Assembly (NCBI GenBank): GCA_937894335.1
Contig: CALCRU010000021.1
Coordinates: 1 to 8,717, forward strand
Reading direction: 5' to 3'
Length of the DNA: 8,717 nt
Origin: an uncultured Treponema sp.
GTDB taxonomy: Bacteria > Spirochaetota > Spirochaetia > Treponematales > Treponemataceae
How positions within the stretch are numbered: the first letter of the stretch is position 1; every line of letters begins with the position of its first letter. The notes beneath the pieces are model-generated. The model was not told where the DNA came from and did no database searches. It was given only the letters and a program-made list of their open reading frames with translations. Shown here in pieces: positions 6,553-8,717 of this stretch. The translations under genes were made by a program, and so were the position numbers.

Positions 6553-6958
6553 TACAAACATTATTCTAGACCTTGTTCAAAAACGAGAGCCTTATAGTGA
6601 GAATGCCTCAAAAATTATTAATTCATGCGTTAAATTAGAAAATCTAGGCTATATTTCAGCTCACTCTTTATCAGATTTGTTTTTCATTCTTAGAAAATAT
6701 AAATCCGTTGATGAAAGAAAAGCACTCGTATTACATCTTTGTAAACATTTTAAAATAGTTCCCGAGAATAAAGATTTCTTTGTTTCAATATGCAATAACT
6801 ACGATTGGAACGATTTGGAAGATGGTCTGCAAATGAAATGTGCTGAGAATGAAAAATTGGATTATATAATTACACGAGATGAAAAGAATGGTTTTAAGAA
6901 TTCTCCTGTAAAAATTATAAGTCCTGAAGAGTTCTTGAAAATAAAAAAGAACGCCTAA
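6536..6958 (+). CDS. PIN-domain ribonuclease toxin (VapC-like)
   Basis: This is a complete PIN domain of 140 residues, a Mg-dependent RNase fold used by type II toxins. It opens with MRILIDTNIILDL (first acidic residue D6). Further candidate metal ligands are D47 (SLSDLFF, where the family usually has Glu), D96 (NDLEDGLQ) and D115 (ITRDEK). The ATG at 6536 is preferred over the in-frame ATG at 6527 because the family begins at the DTN strand and GGATG lies just upstream. The gene overlaps the antitoxin by 17 nt, so translation is coupled. Its stop codon lies inside GCCTAAC (6953-6959), the first element of the right-hand repeat. One line of the gene (6841-6900) is about 27% G+C, far below the ispG region, which supports transfer. 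The RNA target is unknown. Confidence 0.88.
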   Translation: MRILIDTNIILDLVQKREPYSENASKIINSCVKLENLGYISAHSLSDLFFILRKYKSVDERKALVLHLCKHFKIVPENKDFFVSICNNYDWNDLEDGLQMKCAENEKLDYIITRDEKNGFKNSPVKIISPEEFLKIKKNA

Positions 6959-7031
6959 CATGGTTTTCAAAACCGATAAAAACGCTAGTTATGTGGCCGC
7001 TCGCTACTTGAGGCGCGAGGTGTAAAAAAAA
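6953..7031 (+). repeat. Right copy of the extended direct repeat, attC-like
   Basis: The 19-bp core at 6998-7016 is identical to the left copy at 6217-6235, and the flanks are partly conserved: ACGCT-AG before GTTATGT (6988-6994), GG before the core, and TGT plus eight A after it. It starts with GCCTAAC (6953-6959), a perfect RYYYAAC box overlapping the toxin stop codon. A small stem, GGTTT/AAACC, lies at 6962-6974. The arrangement gene stop, RYYYAAC, hairpin, GTT box is what integron gene cassettes show, but the two boxes are closer than in typical attC sites and GTTATGT does not match GTTRRRY exactly. Confidence 0.7.
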
Positions 7032-7060
7032 CAAAATAATACACAAAAAATAAAAATATG

Positions 7061-7069
7061 TGGTATAAT
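7061..7069 (+). promoter_or_regulatory. Extended -10 of the PIN gene fragment
   Basis: TGGTATAAT is a perfect extended -10 element. No -35 is evident in the A-rich DNA upstream. Six bases (7070-7075) separate it from an ATG at 7076, the same layout as at ispG, so a leaderless transcript is predicted. Confidence 0.55.
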
Positions 7070-7075
7070 AGTACT

Positions 7076-7142
7076 ATGAAGCTTTGTTTGGATAACTGTT
7101 GTTACAGCGGAAGATGTTTATGACCAACTCAAAAACTACTGA
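7076..7142 (+). pseudogene. Truncated and frameshifted PIN-family gene remnant
   Basis: The ATG at 7076 opens MKLCLDNCCYSGRCL, which stops at 7121-7123. The start MK-x-x-LDNCCY resembles the N-terminus (MKxYLDNCC-NRP-DDQ) of a PIN-like toxin family. Shifting frame after the tyrosine codon gives VYDQLKNY, ending at 7140-7142, which resembles the expected continuation (RPYDDQ). So the DNA looks like the first ~20 codons of a second PIN gene, broken by a frameshift and cut off before the repeat-rich DNA. The family resemblance is from memory of the motif and rests on about ten residues; a 15-residue coincidental frame is the alternative. Confidence 0.5.
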
Positions 7143-7190
7143 TTTTTTCAGTTTGCCTATTGACATAAATCTTCTCTTCGCGCAAAATTC

Positions 7191-7220
7191 GCATCGCATC
7201 GCATCGCATCGCATCGCATC
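7191..7220. repeat. Six tandem copies of GCATC
   Basis: A perfect pentanucleotide array of 30 bp, followed directly by GCGAG. Perfect short tandem repeats of this kind change copy number by replication slippage. It lies about 250 bp before the lipoprotein ATG, too far for a classical promoter-spacer switch at that gene unless a promoter lies nearby. Confidence 0.95.
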
Positions 7221-7221
7221 G

Positions 7222-7249
7222 CGAGTTTTACGCAACAGCGTAAAACTCG
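7222..7249. repeat. Perfect 12-bp inverted repeat next to the GCATC array
   Basis: CGAGTTTTACGC (7222-7233) and its exact reverse complement (7238-7249) enclose a 4-nt AACA loop. No T-tract follows on either strand, so it is not an intrinsic terminator. It may be a palindromic dispersed element or the end of an old insertion. Confidence 0.9.
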
Positions 7250-7342
7250 GTAAGCAAGCGCAATATAATCCTGCCCGAAAAATAAATTCGGGCTATACGC
7301 ATTTTAAACAAAACAATTTATTTTTCTCACCTTGCAAAAGTT

Positions 7343-7379
7343 TCCGCAGTGCAGGACAGGTCATGTTTTGCATTGCGGA
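7343..7379. repeat. Imperfect inverted repeat in the lipoprotein leader region
   Basis: The arms TCCGCAGTGCA (7343-7353) and TGCATTGCGGA (7369-7379) pair over 11 bp with one G-T wobble and a 15-nt loop. If the upstream region is transcribed this would be a stable leader stem about 95 nt before the start codon. No T-tract directly follows. Confidence 0.6.
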
Positions 7380-7472
7380 CTTTAATTTTAAACACGCCAT
7401 TTTATTCGGAGCAAACGTTTTGACGCGCTCACTTTTCAAGCCGCTTGGTAATCTGGCAAAAGGAGTAACATC

Positions 7473-8462
7473 ATGAAAAAAATGACAAAATGGACTGTCG
7501 TTCTTGCAACGGTAATGATTTTTGGCTTTGCTTCCTGCGTCTCGAATGTAAGCGGTGGTGACTCAGGTGGCGGAGAAAATCAGGACACAACCTACCAGTT
7601 CCACAGTAGGGTAACTTATCTTGCAGCAGGAACAGCCGGAAGTGCTGGAACAAAGGCAACCTACTGCATCTTTGGCGACTGGCCGCAGACAATTAAGGCA
7701 GAAAGTGTAACGGTTGACGAAACAAAGAGCGTGACAATGGGAAGCATGACCTACTATTTGGGTAGCGACAACAATTACTACGCAAAATGCACGGAAAACA
7801 CTTTTGTACCAGACTCCACCTATAGTGACGGCACAACAGTTGCACAGGCAAGTGCAAACAGCACTAAATGCTTTAGGGTGGAGCCAATCAAGTGGCGTGT
7901 CTTAAACCCAAGTGCAGAGGAAAACAAGATTCTTCTTGCAGAAAGCATTCTTACGGCATATAGGTTTGATGACGACTTAAACAACTACAAAGATTCCGAA
8001 ATCCGCGCCTGGTTGAACGACGGGTTTTTGAATGCGGCATTCACAAGCACGGCTCAGAGCCTTATTGCCACAACCACTGTGGACAATTCTGCGGCAAGCA
8101 CAAACCCTGCATCAAATGAGTGTACATGGAACATCGGAACAAACAATTACGCCTGCGAAAATACAAGCGATAAAATCTTCCTGTTAAGTGAAAAGGAAGC
8201 CACAACCACAGGTTACGAATTTACTGAATACAATGTATACGGAGAAGGAAACAGCCGCATAAGAGTAACTACGGACTATGCAAAGGCAAACTTCGCAGAT
8301 CAGAACGCTACAGCCGGCTACGGCGGCTTGTGGTGGCTCCGTTCGCCCAACGCTGACTCTAGTAACTCTGCGTTTTTCATCAACTGTGACGGCTCCGCCA
8401 GTAACTACGGCAATGTTAGCTCTGAGAGCATCGGTGTAGTTCCCGCTTTGCGCTTGGAGTAA
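7473..8462 (+). CDS. Lipoprotein with a DUF6273-type (WWLRSP) domain
   Basis: This is a 329-residue predicted lipoprotein. A basic MKKMTKW and a hydrophobic core lead to the lipobox FASC with lipidation at C22, followed by a Gly/Ser-rich linker (24-37). The body has family landmarks: FGDWPQT (67-73), PIKWRVL (138-144), ESILTAYRF (157-165), EIRAWLNDGFLNAAF (176-190), IFLLSEKEA (235-243), WWLRSP (287-292) and a final VPALRL (323-328). Such domains are common in surface or periplasmic proteins of Treponema and some Firmicutes; their ligands are unknown to me. AGGAG lies 7 nt before the ATG. Codons 293-320 are nearly all NNY (26 of 28) with none ending in A, whereas upstream Ala, Thr and Gly codons often end in A, so the tail has a distinct history. 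The gene is complete. Confidence 0.85.
   Translation: MKKMTKWTVVLATVMIFGFASCVSNVSGGDSGGGENQDTTYQFHSRVTYLAAGTAGSAGTKATYCIFGDWPQTIKAESVTVDETKSVTMGSMTYYLGSDNNYYAKCTENTFVPDSTYSDGTTVAQASANSTKCFRVEPIKWRVLNPSAEENKILLAESILTAYRFDDDLNNYKDSEIRAWLNDGFLNAAFTSTAQSLIATTTVDNSAASTNPASNECTWNIGTNNYACENTSDKIFLLSEKEATTTGYEFTEYNVYGEGNSRIRVTTDYAKANFADQNATAGYGGLWWLRSPNADSSNSAFFINCDGSASNYGNVSSESIGVVPALRLE
8349..8432 (+). other. Possible hypervariable (DGR-like) region at the end of the lipoprotein gene
   Basis: Codons 293-320, just after WWLRSP, read N A D S S N S A F F I N C D G S A S N Y G and so on; 26 of 28 end in C or T. Diversification of AAC/AAT template codons by an adenine-mutating reverse transcriptase leaves just such NNY codons in a C-terminal lectin-like domain. 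No reverse transcriptase, Avd gene or template repeat is in the window, so this is a pattern-based guess. Confidence 0.3.
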
Positions 8463-8717
8463 GCAGGGGTAAATAAGCCTCCCTTTGGCTCGCAGTGGTA
8501 ATGAATGTTATGGCGACAGGCACGCTGGCCTGCTTGTGTTACAAGAAAAAATACTCCAACAAATTTTCTCGAAAAATGTTCATTTGGGAACGATGCTGCA
8601 GTGTATATAAGGCAATAAAACAAGTCAAAAACTCAGCAAAGTCAAGCTTTGCTGAGTTTTTTTACGGAGAGTCTAAGCCCGCCTTTTTTTTGGTTCAATC
8701 ACTTTTTTTGTGTGATT
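8463..8717 (+). other. 3' flank of the lipoprotein gene with nested hairpins
   Basis: AAGCAGG (8461-8467) can pair with CCTGCTT (8529-8535), enclosing smaller stems AGCC/GGCT (8476-8490) and CAGGC/GCCTG (8517-8532). No gene is supported. A frame open from 8501 to the window end runs through the terminator and lacks a ribosome-binding site. The last bases (8697-8717) form a small AATCAC/GTGATT hairpin around a T-run, cut by the window edge. Confidence 0.5.
8627..8663 (+). terminator. Strong rho-independent terminator after the lipoprotein gene
   Basis: A perfect 15-bp stem (8627-8641 with 8647-8661) around CAAAG/CTTTG has a 5-nt loop and ends in a run of T to 8663. The preceding A-run makes it usable on the minus strand too. 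It lies 165 bp past the lipoprotein stop, so the mRNA would carry a long 3' tail containing the nested hairpins. Confidence 0.85.

Larger units (their letters stand above)
7143..7472. other. Gene-poor, repeat-rich stretch upstream of the lipoprotein gene
   Basis: No convincing gene lies here. A frame from 7120 to 7476 exists (GGAAG 6 nt before its ATG), but it crosses a pentamer tandem repeat and perfect hairpins and shows no recognisable domain. It holds, in order, the GCATC array, a perfect 12-bp hairpin, a 7-bp hairpin (7273-7279 with 7287-7293) and a long inverted repeat (7343-7353 with 7369-7379). A TATAAT at 7264-7269 lacks a good -35 but could give a ~200-nt structured leader for the lipoprotein. 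Confidence 0.55.

Noticed and set aside
6953..7031. Firm call of an integron attC site
   Set aside because: The box spacing is shorter than typical attC sites, the right box departs from GTTRRRY, and no integrase or cassette array is visible. Reported only as attC-like.
7191..7220. GCATC array as a CRISPR array
   Set aside because: Units are 5 bp with no spacers, so it is a simple tandem repeat.
7099..7476. 125-codon frame upstream of and overlapping the lipoprotein start
   Set aside because: Its translation is dominated by the pentamer array and hairpins, it has no recognisable domain, and the outermost start is a TTG with no ribosome-binding site. Kept only as a possibility under the repeat finding.
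8405..8623. 72-codon minus-strand frame at the lipoprotein 3' end
   Set aside because: It is antisense to the lipoprotein tail and the hairpin region, with no promoter or family resemblance.
8501..8717. Frame open from ATG 8501 to the window end
   Set aside because: It has no ribosome-binding site, runs through a strong terminator and two T-runs, and its translation looks random.

Overview
The window looks like chromosome from a host-associated spirochaete of the Treponema type. This is inference from gene content. The clues are a bacterial-type IspG next to a periplasmic TPR-like protein, small Omp85-type outer-membrane proteins, PIN toxin-antitoxin accessory DNA, and a DUF6273-type lipoprotein ending in WWLRSP...VPALRL. 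No rRNA or other universal marker is present, so the genus is not proven. Hand counts of single lines give about 48% G+C inside ispG and about 27% inside the PIN toxin gene, so the window mixes core and imported DNA.

Layout. (1) 1-239: three stacked hairpins, the last a clear terminator for a gene upstream of the window, then a strong extended -10 promoter. (2) 240-2450, plus strand: ispG (MEP isoprenoid pathway) followed with no gap by a secreted TPR-like protein. (3) 2454-6109, minus strand: an operon read rfbD, rfbB, then an Omp85-like outer-membrane protein, driven by a near-consensus promoter at 6131-6159. The plus-strand and minus-strand units converge with only 3 bp between their stop codons and no terminator between them. 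(4) 6110-7142, accessory DNA: a type II toxin-antitoxin pair (unrecognised antitoxin plus PIN-domain RNase) between two copies of an extended direct repeat with an identical 19-bp core, then a broken fragment of a second PIN-type gene. (5) 7143-7472, gene-poor: six tandem GCATC units, a perfect 12-bp hairpin and two more inverted repeats. (6) 7473-8462: a lipoprotein of the DUF6273 type whose last ~30 codons have a base pattern like the variable region of a diversity-generating retroelement (DGR) target. (7) 8463-8717: a repeat-rich tail with a strong terminator.

How the genes work together. IspG makes HMBPP for isoprenoid synthesis. Its neighbour is exported and may be co-translated with it. 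RfbB and RfbD catalyse two of the four dTDP-L-rhamnose steps; rfbA and rfbC are not here. The Omp85-like protein, one nucleotide behind rfbB, would be made with them and sits in the outer membrane. The accessory block is a cassette-like insertion downstream of the divergent rfb promoter.

The strongest candidates for something undescribed are the repeat-bounded toxin-antitoxin cassette, which has some integron-cassette features but no integrase here; the NNY-codon tail of the lipoprotein gene; and two promoters with the identical layout TGnTATAAT-N6-ATG, which predicts leaderless mRNAs.
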